Below are positions 53,919-61,559 of a DNA stretch of 64,000 nt, piece after piece. Every line of letters begins with the position of its first letter. Positions within the stretch are counted from its first letter, which is position 1. A program made the translations under genes and the position numbers. A model generated the notes under the pieces. The model had not been told where the DNA came from. It saw only the letters and a program-made list of their open reading frames with translations, and searched no databases. The stretch comes from an uncultured bacterium (GTDB taxonomy: Bacteria; Desulfobacterota; Desulfobaccia; Desulfobaccales; 0-14-0-80-60-11), in assembly GCA_937943575.1 (NCBI GenBank), contig CALEAV010000002.1, positions 1 through 64,000 on the forward strand, in the 5' to 3' direction.

Positions 53919-55283
53919 CTAGCGGGTGAGCCAGCGGGAATTGCGGAGGGTGAGGAAGGCGTAAGGCTGCACCCAGTTGAGGGCGAAGAAGGCGAAGTAG
54001 GAATAGAGGATGCCGTAGATGAATTCCCAGTCCCGCTCCTGGGCGTAATAGAAATACATGTAGATGAGGGTCATCACCCCCAGGCCGGCGAAAAACTTCA
54101 CCATGACAATGGGATAGAGATAGAAGGACATCAACAGCAGTCCCAGAAAGAGGTAAGTCAAAGGAAACTCAATCTGGGTGATGAAGAAGTCCACGATGGG
54201 CCAGAAGCGGTCCCGCTCCCGGTAGCGGGTGAACATGTAGGTGAGCTGCACCCAGGACTCCCGGAAGTTGGAGCGGTCCCAGCGCAGGAACATCCTGCAC
54301 AGGCCCCGGTAGGTCTCGGGCACCACCGTGTGGACCACGGCGCTGCGCTGGTAGACCGAGGTGAACCCCTGGCGCAGGATGAAGTTGGTGAGGGCCCGGT
54401 CCTCGCCGATGATGGCCGGCTCCCCCAGGAAGGTCTGCCGCCGCCAGGCCTCCAGGATGGGCAGGACGGCGCTTTTCCGATAGGCAGACAAGGCTCCGGG
54501 AGTGCAGGCCACAAAGCCGTACATGGACTGGGAGGCCCGGAGGAAATCGAAAGCCAGGACAAAGCGCACCGCCAGCATGCGGGCCAGGAGACTCCGGAAG
54601 CGGTTGTAGACCTTGACGTTGCCCGCCACCGCCCCCACCCGGGGGTCGGCCAGCATGGGGGCGATGATCTGCTTCACCGTGTCCGGCTCGATGACGCTGT
54701 CGGAGTCGATGGTGACGAAGAACTCCCCCCTGCCCAGGGTGAAGCCGGCGGCCAGCCCCTCTTTCTTGCCCCGGTTCCGGGCGAAGCGCACCGCCCGGAT
54801 GAGGTCCGGATAGCGCCGCTGGGCCCGGTCGATGTAAAACCAGGTGTCATCCTTGGAGCCGTCGTCCACCACGATGATTTCCAGCCTGCCGGCGGGGTAA
54901 TCCGAGGCCGCGGCGGAGTAGATGGCCTTCTCCACCATGGCCCCTTCATTGTAGGCCGGGATGATGACCGTCACCGGCGGCAGCTCCCCCTCCGGCAGCG
55001 GATAGGGCCGGTAGCGCCACCAGAACCAGGTGCGCACCACCTGGAAGCCCAGGACGAGAAAGGTGAACACCGCCCCCAGGATCAGCAGGGGCGAGGCAAA
55101 GGACTGGCGGCTCAGCAGCGTCAGGTAGCCGTCAAAAGAGCCCAGCTTCAGGGCGGCCAGGAAGCAGGCCAATAAAAACCCCGGCACCAGAATCTTCAGG
55201 ATCTGATCCAGGGCTTGCAAACGCTCCTCCGGAGTGCGCCACTTTCCCGGCACCCAGGTCAGGGTGGTGCTGTGCTCTCGCAT
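53919..55283 (-). CDS. Membrane glycosyltransferase family 2 (HasA/NodC-like)
   Basis: 454 aa. Two N-terminal helices (about 30-50, 65-88), GT2 catalytic domain with VIIPAYNEG, VVDDGSKDD (nucleotide binding), TIDSDSVIEPD (metal DxD), GEDRALT (catalytic-base region) and RWDRSNFRE (Q/RxxRW), then about four helices at the C-terminus. This layout is that of processive polysaccharide synthases making exopolysaccharide while exporting it. No accessory genes adjoin. A sigma-54 promoter site lies upstream at 55339-55355. Confidence 0.9.
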   Translation of the reverse strand: MREHSTTLTWVPGKWRTPEERLQALDQILKILVPGFLLACFLAALKLGSFDGYLTLLSRQSFASPLLILGAVFTFLVLGFQVVRTWFWWRYRPYPLPEGELPPVTVIIPAYNEGAMVEKAIYSAAASDYPAGRLEIIVVDDGSKDDTWFYIDRAQRRYPDLIRAVRFARNRGKKEGLAAGFTLGRGEFFVTIDSDSVIEPDTVKQIIAPMLADPRVGAVAGNVKVYNRFRSLLARMLAVRFVLAFDFLRASQSMYGFVACTPGALSAYRKSAVLPILEAWRRQTFLGEPAIIGEDRALTNFILRQGFTSVYQRSAVVHTVVPETYRGLCRMFLRWDRSNFRESWVQLTYMFTRYRERDRFWPIVDFFITQIEFPLTYLFLGLLLMSFYLYPIVMVKFFAGLGVMTLIYMYFYYAQERDWEFIYGILYSYFAFFALNWVQPYAFLTLRNSRWLTR

Positions 55284-55338
55284 GGCGTCAGTACCCTCGA
55301 TTCCTCGCTCGCAATGGTGTCAGCCGTCCCTTAAGGTA

Positions 55339-55355
55339 TGCAAAGGGCTTGCCAA
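55339..55355 (-). promoter_or_regulatory. Sigma-54 promoter of the GT2 gene
   Basis: Minus strand TTGGCAAG-CCCT-TTGCA (55355-55339) matches the -24/-12 consensus with correct spacing (GG and GC ten bases apart). The start point would be near 55328, leader about 45 nt to ATG 55283. Confidence 0.7.
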
Positions 55356-55653
55356 TTCCATTGCTCCGTCTTGAGAATAAGTATTTGAAATTATTACCTA
55401 TTTAATCAGCCGTCCTGCACCTCCCCCGGGGTGGATCCCCGGTTTTCTCCTCCTGAGAGAAAGGTCTACCGGAGAGGAATTTTGTTCTCATTTTGAGAAA
55501 AAACGCTCTGTCGTCTGCCAGTTTTTTCTTTCCCCGCTCCCCTTCAGGTCCCGGGGCGGGGAACGATTCCCTTCCGGACACCGGTGTGGTATGAAAGAGG
55601 GGAGGTGATGCCGGGGAGGAGGTCGCCCTCCCCCTTGGACCCCTGAGGCGTGC
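55356..55653. other. AT-rich intergenic region upstream of the sigma-54 site
   Basis: 55360-55405 is AT-rich (AATAAGTATTTGAAATTATT), a likely site for an activator or IHF binding to the sigma-54 promoter on the minus strand; the remainder toward 55654 includes a plus-strand leader without a clear promoter. No gene is seen. Confidence 0.35.
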
Positions 55654-57093
55654 ATGAGCGAGGCGGTGGATTCCCGGCCCCTGACCTGGGCCGACGGGCT
55701 CAAGCTGGAAAACGTGGGCCGCGAAGTGCGCGTGCCGGCGGGGACCCTGGTGGTCAAACAGGGGGAGCCGCCCCAGTGCTTCTACGTGGTGGTCAGCGGC
55801 CGCCTGGAGGTCTTCCGGGAGACCGCCGAGGGCATCCGCACCCACCTCACCGACCTGGGGCCGGGGGATTATTTCGGGGAGGTGGCCCTGGTCACCGGTC
55901 AGCCCCGCACCGCCTCGGTGGCCGCCCGGGAGGACGCGGTGCTCCTGGAGATCACCAAGGACGAGTTCGACCACGTCCTGGACCACAACCCCCGGCTGGC
56001 CCGGCACATCATCCAGCAGCTCAGCCATTGGCTGGTGCAGGGCGACGGCCGCCTGGAGCGGGAGGTGGTGCATCAGGCCAAGCTGAGGCAGATCTCCTGG
56101 TTCGACTACCTCCTCCTGCTGGGCCTGAGCCTGGTGCTGGCGCTGGTCTTCAATACCTACAACGACAACCAGATCCCCCTGGTGCACGGCTGGGGGGAGA
56201 AGCTTCAGATCACGGAGATCAGCCCCACCCGGGCCCTGGAGCTGCACCGCCGCCAGGCGGCGGTCTTTGTGGACGCCCGCAAGGCCAACTTCTTTGACCA
56301 GCGCCACATTCAGGGGGCCGTGAATCTGCCGCGCCTCTATTTTGACCTCCAGTACCCCATGTTCCGCTTCATTCTGGAGCAGATGGGCTGGCAGGACAAA
56401 CCCCTCATCGTCTACGGGGGGGGCTTCAGCCGCCGCTTCGACCACGAGCTGGCAAACCTGCTCCAGGAAAAGGACCATGGCCAGGTCCTGGTGCTGGGGG
56501 GGCACTACGCCGCCTGGGAGAAGCTCTTCCCGGTGACGGAGAAGGCGGCGGCGCCGCCCCCGGCCATGCCCCTGGGGATTCCGGGGCTCATCGAGTGGCT
56601 GCCGGTGGGCTTTCTGGTCCTGCTGCTCATTCCGCCGGTCCGGCGCAGCCCCCACCTGGCCATGGCCGGCCGCCTGGTCCTGGGGGTGATCTTCATCCAG
56701 TTCGCCCTGAGCAAGATCATGCGCCCCGGGGTCTTTGCCCTCAACGTGGTGGAGTACGGCCTCATGCCGCCCTGGGGGGTGAATCTGTGGGCCCTGTTTC
56801 TGCCCTGGGCGGAGCTGGTCTGCGGGCTCTTTCTCATTCTGGGCATCCGCACCCGGGCGGCGGCCACCCTCATCGGCGGGATGAACCTGATTTTCATCAT
56901 CGGCCTGGTGAACGCCCTGCTCATGGGCCTCCCCATCAACTGCGGCTGCGTGGGGGAGGTGGGGGAGCCCGTCAACTGGTGGAAGGTGACCAAAAACGCC
57001 GCCATGCTCCTCATGGCCGGACAGATTTATCTCTATGACCGTTTCCTGGTCCTGGACCGGGGCGGCTTCATCTGGCGGGAACGGGAGATATGA
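55654..57093 (+). CDS. Cyclic-nucleotide-binding / rhodanese-like / MauE(DoxX) membrane fusion
   Basis: 479 aa. Residues ~15-135: cNMP-binding jelly roll (VPAGTLVVKQGEPPQCFYVVVSGRLEVF, PGDYFGEVALVTGQPRTASVAA). ~150-168: one helix. ~180-300: rhodanese-like fold (AVFVDARKANFFDQRHIQGAVNLPR, LIVYGGGFSRRFDHELAN); the active-site Cys position is replaced (YGGGFSRR), so sulfur transfer is not expected. ~310-470: four-helix MauE/DoxX-type domain with NCGCVGEVGEP (paired Cys in CGC, as in MauE). MauE is tied to disulfide formation in methylamine dehydrogenase maturation. Head of an operon ending with the Sec glutaredoxin-like gene; its stop overlaps the next ATG by 4 nt. Confidence 0.85.
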   Translation: MSEAVDSRPLTWADGLKLENVGREVRVPAGTLVVKQGEPPQCFYVVVSGRLEVFRETAEGIRTHLTDLGPGDYFGEVALVTGQPRTASVAAREDAVLLEITKDEFDHVLDHNPRLARHIIQQLSHWLVQGDGRLEREVVHQAKLRQISWFDYLLLLGLSLVLALVFNTYNDNQIPLVHGWGEKLQITEISPTRALELHRRQAAVFVDARKANFFDQRHIQGAVNLPRLYFDLQYPMFRFILEQMGWQDKPLIVYGGGFSRRFDHELANLLQEKDHGQVLVLGGHYAAWEKLFPVTEKAAAPPPAMPLGIPGLIEWLPVGFLVLLLIPPVRRSPHLAMAGRLVLGVIFIQFALSKIMRPGVFALNVVEYGLMPPWGVNLWALFLPWAELVCGLFLILGIRTRAAATLIGGMNLIFIIGLVNALLMGLPINCGCVGEVGEPVNWWKVTKNAAMLLMAGQIYLYDRFLVLDRGGFIWREREI

Positions 57094-57467
57094 CTTACCG
57101 GACGGTGCCCTGGGCTCTGGCGCTCTGGGCGTTGGTCTTTGCGGCCGGCCTGGGATGCGGGGAGGCCCGGGCCCCCTTTGCCGGCACCTATCGCTCCGAG
57201 CTGCCTTACGGCGGCAGGGGGCATGTGGAGCTGACCCTGAAGGAAGACGGCGAGGGGCTGTGGAAATGGGAGGAGGTCTCCCTGAGGTTCAAGTGGCGGG
57301 TGGACAAGGGGCAGATCTGGCTCTATACCCGGGAGGGGGGGATCATCATCGCCACCCCCAGTGACGAGGGCCGCCGCCTCAACCTGGACATGAGCGGCTC
57401 CTGGCACCCCAGCTGCCCGGTGGAGCACTGCCTTACTTTTCAGCGAGTGACGGGAGGTGCCCGATGA
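57090..57467 (+). CDS. Small predicted lipoprotein
   Basis: 125 aa. Signal with lipobox-like FAAGLGC (C23) and a compact beta-rich mature domain GTYRSELPYGGRGHVELTLKEDGEGLWKWEEVSLRFKW...CLTFQRV. Two more Cys near the end (SCPVEHC). Function unrecognised. Overlaps the upstream stop (ATGA) and the downstream ATG by four bases. Confidence 0.7.
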   Translation: MTYRTVPWALALWALVFAAGLGCGEARAPFAGTYRSELPYGGRGHVELTLKEDGEGLWKWEEVSLRFKWRVDKGQIWLYTREGGIIIATPSDEGRRLNLDMSGSWHPSCPVEHCLTFQRVTGGAR

Positions 57468-58681
57468 GGCCTCAGTGGCGTCTGGGCCTGGTGGCCGTGG
57501 CCCTGACGGGGCTCCTCGGCCAGCCCGTCCCGGGACAGGCGGCGCCGACCCGGCAGGCGGTGGAGGTGCGCCAGGTGGGGCTCAGCCGGGTGGGCGGCCA
57601 GACCCTCCTCACCGTGGTGTTGACCCGTCCGGCCGCCCCCCGCATCACCCCGGAGGACCGGGGTGGCCAGCCCCGGCTGGTGGTGGAATTCCCCCAGGCC
57701 CGGGCCAGGCGCCTGCCAGGCACTCTGGCGGGGGATGAGGTTTTGGTCTCGAGGGTCCTGACCCGGGTGGGGCCTGGCGGCAGCGGGGTGACCATCACCC
57801 TGGAGCTGGTGCCGGACCGGCCCTACACCTGGTGGCGCCAGTCCCGGCCCGGGAGCGGCCAGCAGGCCCTGTTCGTGGTGGGCCTGCGCCCGGCCGGGGC
57901 AACCCCGGCCCCGCCCACCGCCCGCCCGGCGCCCCTGGTGCCGCCCCCGCCCCCGGCGCCGCACCGGGCCCAGATGGCGCCGCTGCCGGAGGAGCCGGAG
58001 GAGCTGGAGGAGGAACCCCCCGCGGGCCGGGAATGGCAGGCGCCACCGCCCTCCGCTTATCCCGGGAGCCCCCGGGAGCGGGCCCGGGGGGATTTTGCCG
58101 AACTGCGCCGCCTGGCGCCCCAGGGGCAGGGGGTCTGGCAGTACCTGGAGAGGAGCGGCTGGCGGGTGAGCAGCGTCAAGGATTATGACCGCCCCGGGGT
58201 GCGGGCCAGCCGGGCCTTCACCCTCACTCACCCCTCCTACCCCGAGGTGGAGGTGAATGTGGTGCATCTGCCGGGGACTGCCGCCGGCACCCCCAACATC
58301 ACCTTGCTGGATCTGTCCTTCAACCGGCTTACCAGCGCCCCGGCGGTGAAGTACCGGGAGATGCGCACCTGGAGCTTCGCCAAAATCCGGCAGCAGTTTG
58401 AGGACATCGGGGATTTCTTCGACGACGCCCTCAAGCCCCTGCGGGTGGACCTCCGGAAAGAGTGCCAGAGCCTGGCGCTGCGCTACGCCCCCCTCATCCA
58501 GGAGTTTGTCCGCCAGGTGGTGCCCCGGGATCCCAGGGCGCCGGAGACCGTCATGAACCACATCAAGGCCAAGGTGAGCCTTCGGTTTGAGGGGGTGCAA
58601 TATACCATCAGCGAAGAGCCGCTCCTCATCCTCAACCTGGTGGACTTTCTCTACCTGAGGACCTATTACGTGGGCGGCTGA
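57464..58681 (+). CDS. AMIN-domain exported protein
   Basis: 405 aa with signal peptide (1-27, GQAAPT). An AMIN-like beta domain (about 33-130, LTVVLTRPAAPRITPEDRGGQPRLVVEFPQARAR), a Pro-rich linker (about 145-200), and a C-terminal domain of about 200 residues (KYREMRTWSFAKIRQQFEDIGDFFDDALKPLRVDL) that I do not recognise. AMIN domains target periplasmic proteins to the envelope. Located 10 nt before the Sec glutaredoxin-like ATG; same operon. Confidence 0.72.
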   Translation: MRPQWRLGLVAVALTGLLGQPVPGQAAPTRQAVEVRQVGLSRVGGQTLLTVVLTRPAAPRITPEDRGGQPRLVVEFPQARARRLPGTLAGDEVLVSRVLTRVGPGGSGVTITLELVPDRPYTWWRQSRPGSGQQALFVVGLRPAGATPAPPTARPAPLVPPPPPAPHRAQMAPLPEEPEELEEEPPAGREWQAPPPSAYPGSPRERARGDFAELRRLAPQGQGVWQYLERSGWRVSSVKDYDRPGVRASRAFTLTHPSYPEVEVNVVHLPGTAAGTPNITLLDLSFNRLTSAPAVKYREMRTWSFAKIRQQFEDIGDFFDDALKPLRVDLRKECQSLALRYAPLIQEFVRQVVPRDPRAPETVMNHIKAKVSLRFEGVQYTISEEPLLILNLVDFLYLRTYYVGG

Positions 58682-58691
58682 GGAGGATGAG

Positions 58692-58907
58692 ATGGCGAAG
58701 GAGATCGTGATCTACGGCAAGGCCAGTTGACCCTTCACCCTGCGGGCCCGGGAGGCCAAGACGCAGGCGGGCTATCAGGTGGATTATCGGGACGTCAAGG
58801 AGGAGCCCAAATATCTGGAGGAGATGCTGCGCCTCAGCCGGGGGGTGCGCAAGGTGCCGGTCCTGGTGGAGGGCGGCCAGGTGAGCATCGGCTTCGGGGG
58901 CACCTGA
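58692..58907 (+). CDS. Selenocysteine glutaredoxin-like protein (UXX-type), UGA = Sec13
   Basis: 71 aa thioredoxin-fold redox protein. From ATG 58692 (AGGAGG 6 nt upstream): MAKEIVIYGKAS then TGA (58728-58730) then PFTLRAREAKTQAG, running on to TGA 58905-58907. The UGA sits where glutaredoxins have the first Cys of the active site: Sec-Pro-Phe-Thr after YGKAS, followed by the family's KVPVLVEGGQVSIGFGG (cis-Pro VP, and GxxxxGFGG tail). This fits the UXX-type glutaredoxin-like selenoprotein group. A SECIS-like hairpin starts 9 nt after the UGA. Resolving-Cys is absent (Thr), so a glutathione or partner thiol is needed. Read as normal code, the gene is missed. Confidence 0.88.
58739..58767 (+). 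promoter_or_regulatory. Bacterial SECIS element in the Sec glutaredoxin-like gene
   Basis: CCTGCG (58739-58744) / CGCAGG (58762-58767) with inner GGCC (58745-58748) / GGCC (58754-58757), loop CGGGA and a four-base 3' bulge AAGA. The loop begins 18 nt after the UGA, nearly the same distance as in selD. Confidence 0.65.
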
Positions 58908-59839
58908 GGGGTGTAAGGAGGGCCCCCTGGGAGCGGGCTCGGTGGGGGCGGGGCCGGCCGGCAGCGGCGGGTCCCGCCCCTTTTTGCTGTCTTGGGCTCA
59001 GGCCTCCCCGGCACCGGTCCCGGGTGAAAAATCTCCCACTTTTTTCATTTCGGGCCCCCCACGGCGCCTCGTCCTTGCCACCGCCGGGCGGTTTGGATGG
59101 CTAATCCATGAGAATTGCGTTTAATTTTTCCCGGGCCGGGGGCGGGGGGCAGGGCGGGCCGCCTCTCTGATCCTTACCCCACTCCTGCGGCCAACTCCGG
59201 CAGATTTTTCCACTTAGGCGCCTTATTCAGCTTGAAATCAGCATGAAAATGGTTAATTTGTCCCACTTCCTTCAAAAAGGAGGGAGGTTTTTCTTTATAT
59301 AATCTATTAAGATAATGAAATTATTAGATTTTATACATTCCCAGGGGTTTTGTCAGTGAAAAAGGTTTTATGGCTTTTTTTTATCCCACTTTATCCGATT
59401 TTTTTCCTGGTATTTCTCTTTTTTAATCCACTTTATCGGTGATTTTCCCCTCTTCCCCAAGCTTTCCCCTTCTTGTTAATTTGGGCACAATAGCAATTAT
59501 AAAGAATTTACCAAATATTTCAAGTAATTATAAATTTTTTGAAAAAAATTTCTTGACAGCCTCTCCGCCGTGGTTTACTAATCAGAGCCATCAGACAGCC
59601 ACCGACAGACATTCGAACCTCAACTCCCACGGGATGGCGGTGACAGCCGGTTGAGGCTGGGTCCCCACCTCTCCTCTTCTCCCGAACCCAGATACGTACC
59701 GGGAGGGGACCCGGGCTGCACTTTGGGGGAGCCCAAAACCCGGCTGCCAACCAGGGCAAGGAGGCCCGGGGCTCCCCGGCAGTCACGCCCGCCGCGTCCC
59801 CCATCCTGCCGACATCCAGCAGCGACAAGAGAGGCGATC
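58908..59839. other. Long intergenic region with AT-rich core
   Basis: About 930 nt without a convincing gene. 59200-59570 is strikingly AT-rich against GC-rich surroundings. It contains two copies of CCACTTTATC[C/G]G at 59386-59397 and 59428-59439 (42 nt apart) and TTGACA at 59553-59558 with a weak -10 (TACTAA at 17 nt). It may be a regulatory or protein-binding region for the 3D-domain gene at 59840. Confidence 0.4.
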
Positions 59840-60208
59840 ATGAAAAAAACGGCGATCCTGTGCCTGGTGTCTGTGGGGATGTTCTTCTTCCCCCGCCCCA
59901 CCCTCAGCGTCAGTATGGCCATTGTCACGGTCACCGCCTACTCCTACAACGGCGGCGCCTCCCCTCACGGGATCACGGCCTCCGGCAAAAGGGTGAAAGA
60001 GGGCATGGTGGCGGTGAGCCGGGATGTGGAGCGCACCCTCAATCTGGCCTTCGGCGACCGGGTGCTGCTCCACGGGCTGGGGGTCTATGAATACCAGGAC
60101 CGCATGGCCTCCCGCATGCGCAAGAAGGTGGATGTCTTCCTGAACAGCGACCGGAAGGCCCGCCGTTTCGGGGTGAAGCGGCAGGTGGTCCTGGTCAAGC
60201 TGGTGTGA
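59840..60208 (+). CDS. 3D (Asp-Asp-Asp) domain protein, exported
   Basis: 122 aa. Signal peptide (1-25, SVS), then the 3D/RlpA-like double-psi beta-barrel: VTAYSYNGGASPHGITASGKRVKEGMVAVSRDVERTLNLAFGDRVLLHGLGVYEYQDRMASRMRKKVDVFLNS, with the conserved Asp residues of this lytic-transglycosylase-like fold. Cell-wall associated. It lies behind the AT-rich region, convergent with efp 11 nt away. Confidence 0.82.
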   Translation: MKKTAILCLVSVGMFFFPRPTLSVSMAIVTVTAYSYNGGASPHGITASGKRVKEGMVAVSRDVERTLNLAFGDRVLLHGLGVYEYQDRMASRMRKKVDVFLNSDRKARRFGVKRQVVLVKLV

Positions 60209-60218
60209 GGCGGAAGGG

Positions 60219-60779
60219 TTACTTGGCCCGCTCCAGATAGGTGCCGGTGCGGGTGTCCACCCGCACCCGATCCCCCACGTTGATGAACAGGGGCACCTGG
60301 ATGACCGCGCCGGTCTCCAGGGTGGCGGGCTTGCTGCCGCCGCTGGCGGTATCCCCCCTCACCCCGGGCTCCGTCTCGGTGACGGTGAGCTCCACGGCCA
60401 GGGGCAGCTCCACCGCCACCGGCTGCTTGTTGAAGAAGAGCACCTTGACGGTGAGGTTCTCCGGCAGGAACAGGGCCGCCTCCCCCATCTGCTCCGGGGT
60501 GAGGCTGAGCTGCTCGTAGGTGTCGTTGTCCATCATGACAAAATCGTCGCCGTCCCGGTAGAGGAACTGCATCTCCCGCTCCTCCAGGTCCGGCTTCTTC
60601 ACCCGCTCCCCGGAGCGGAAGGTCTGATCCAGCACCCGCCCGGTCACCAGGTTCTTCAGCTTGGTGCGCACAAAGGCGCCGCCCTTGCCCGGCTTGACGT
60701 GGAGAAAGTCGATGATGACATAGGGCTGGCCGTCCAGCTCGATCTTCAGGCCCTTTTTGAAGTCCGCGGTGGAATACAT
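60219..60779 (-). CDS. efp: Elongation factor P
   Basis: 186 aa, the usual EF-P length. KOW-like domain I with the modifiable Lys in HVKPGKGGAFVRTKLKNL (about residue 34), OB domains II and III (FFNKQPVAVELPLAVELTVTETEPGVRGDTASGGSKPATLETGAVIQVPLFINVGD). Relieves ribosome stalling at polyproline. ATG 60779 aligns with the family; an in-frame upstream extension of 44 residues is rejected. Confidence 0.96.
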   Translation of the reverse strand: MYSTADFKKGLKIELDGQPYVIIDFLHVKPGKGGAFVRTKLKNLVTGRVLDQTFRSGERVKKPDLEEREMQFLYRDGDDFVMMDNDTYEQLSLTPEQMGEAALFLPENLTVKVLFFNKQPVAVELPLAVELTVTETEPGVRGDTASGGSKPATLETGAVIQVPLFINVGDRVRVDTRTGTYLERAK

Positions 60780-60924
60780 GGAAAAAACCCCGATAATCTC
60801 AAAATGCTCGCCCCTCTGACGGCTCCGGCGCCCCCCGGGGGAGGCCGTCCCTGACCCCGGCCGGGTCAGCACCGCGGCTGGGGGTCGCCGGCCGGCCACA
60901 GCCAAGGCCACGGCCGGAGGCAGA

Positions 60925-61353
60925 TCAGGGTGGGGAAGAGGCCGGGGGGTGGCCGGACCGGGAGTGGCTCCGTGCCTGCGGCCTGGGAGGGGGAGGGGGT
61001 TTGAGCCGCTCCGCCGGCAGGGCCACCGAGGGCTGGTCCTCCGGCAGGTGCAGGATCAGCTCATTTTTGCGGAGGAAGTTCAGCTCCCGCCGGATCTGGT
61101 CCTGAATCAGGACCGGATCGTGCTGCAGGCGTTCGATGGTGAGGGCCAGGCGGCGGTTCTCCTGGGCCAGCCGGGCGTTTTCCCATTCCAGGCGCTGCAG
61201 CTCCTGCCGCAGGCGGCTGATTTCCCACACGCCCTGGCGGCTGAAGACGGCCACCCCGATGACGGCCAGCAGGCAGAGGACGGCCCCCACCGCCAGCCCT
61301 TTGTAACCTCCCCAGCCGTTCAGGCCTCCCCCGGGTGCGGCCTCCGTCGGCAT
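60925..61353 (-). CDS. FtsB/DivIC-type septum formation initiator
   Basis: 142 aa: one N-terminal membrane helix (about 19-37), then a coiled coil (LRQELQRLEWENARLAQENRRLALTIERLQHDPVLIQDQIRRELNFLRKNELIL) with the conserved ARE/REL-(L/Y)-x-(R/K)-x-x-E-x-V/I pattern, Pro-rich tail. Divisome assembly. GGGGAAGG upstream. Possibly co-transcribed with efp (145 nt gap). Confidence 0.82.
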   Translation of the reverse strand: MPTEAAPGGGLNGWGGYKGLAVGAVLCLLAVIGVAVFSRQGVWEISRLRQELQRLEWENARLAQENRRLALTIERLQHDPVLIQDQIRRELNFLRKNELILHLPEDQPSVALPAERLKPPPPPRPQARSHSRSGHPPASSPP

Positions 61354-61559
61354 GACCTTCCCCCTCGTTCCTTCGCATTCTGCCCAAAAACCGCCGCAGC
61401 TGCAACTAGAATTTTGGGGGAGCCCCCCTTGCCTTCAGCGGGCAGGGCCCCGGCGGCTTTCGGCTTTTCTCCCGGGGGAAGGTATATTATAATTTTTTAT
61501 CTATCCGGCGCCGGGGCCTCTGGATATCTGAGGCCCGTACCCTTTTCGGAAGGAGGCGG

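Noticed and set aside
58728-58730. UGA in the glutaredoxin-like gene as a true stop with a non-coding tail
   Set aside because: The downstream 58 codons stay in frame, keep glutaredoxin features and end at a normal stop; the UGA is at the redox-active position with a hairpin behind it.
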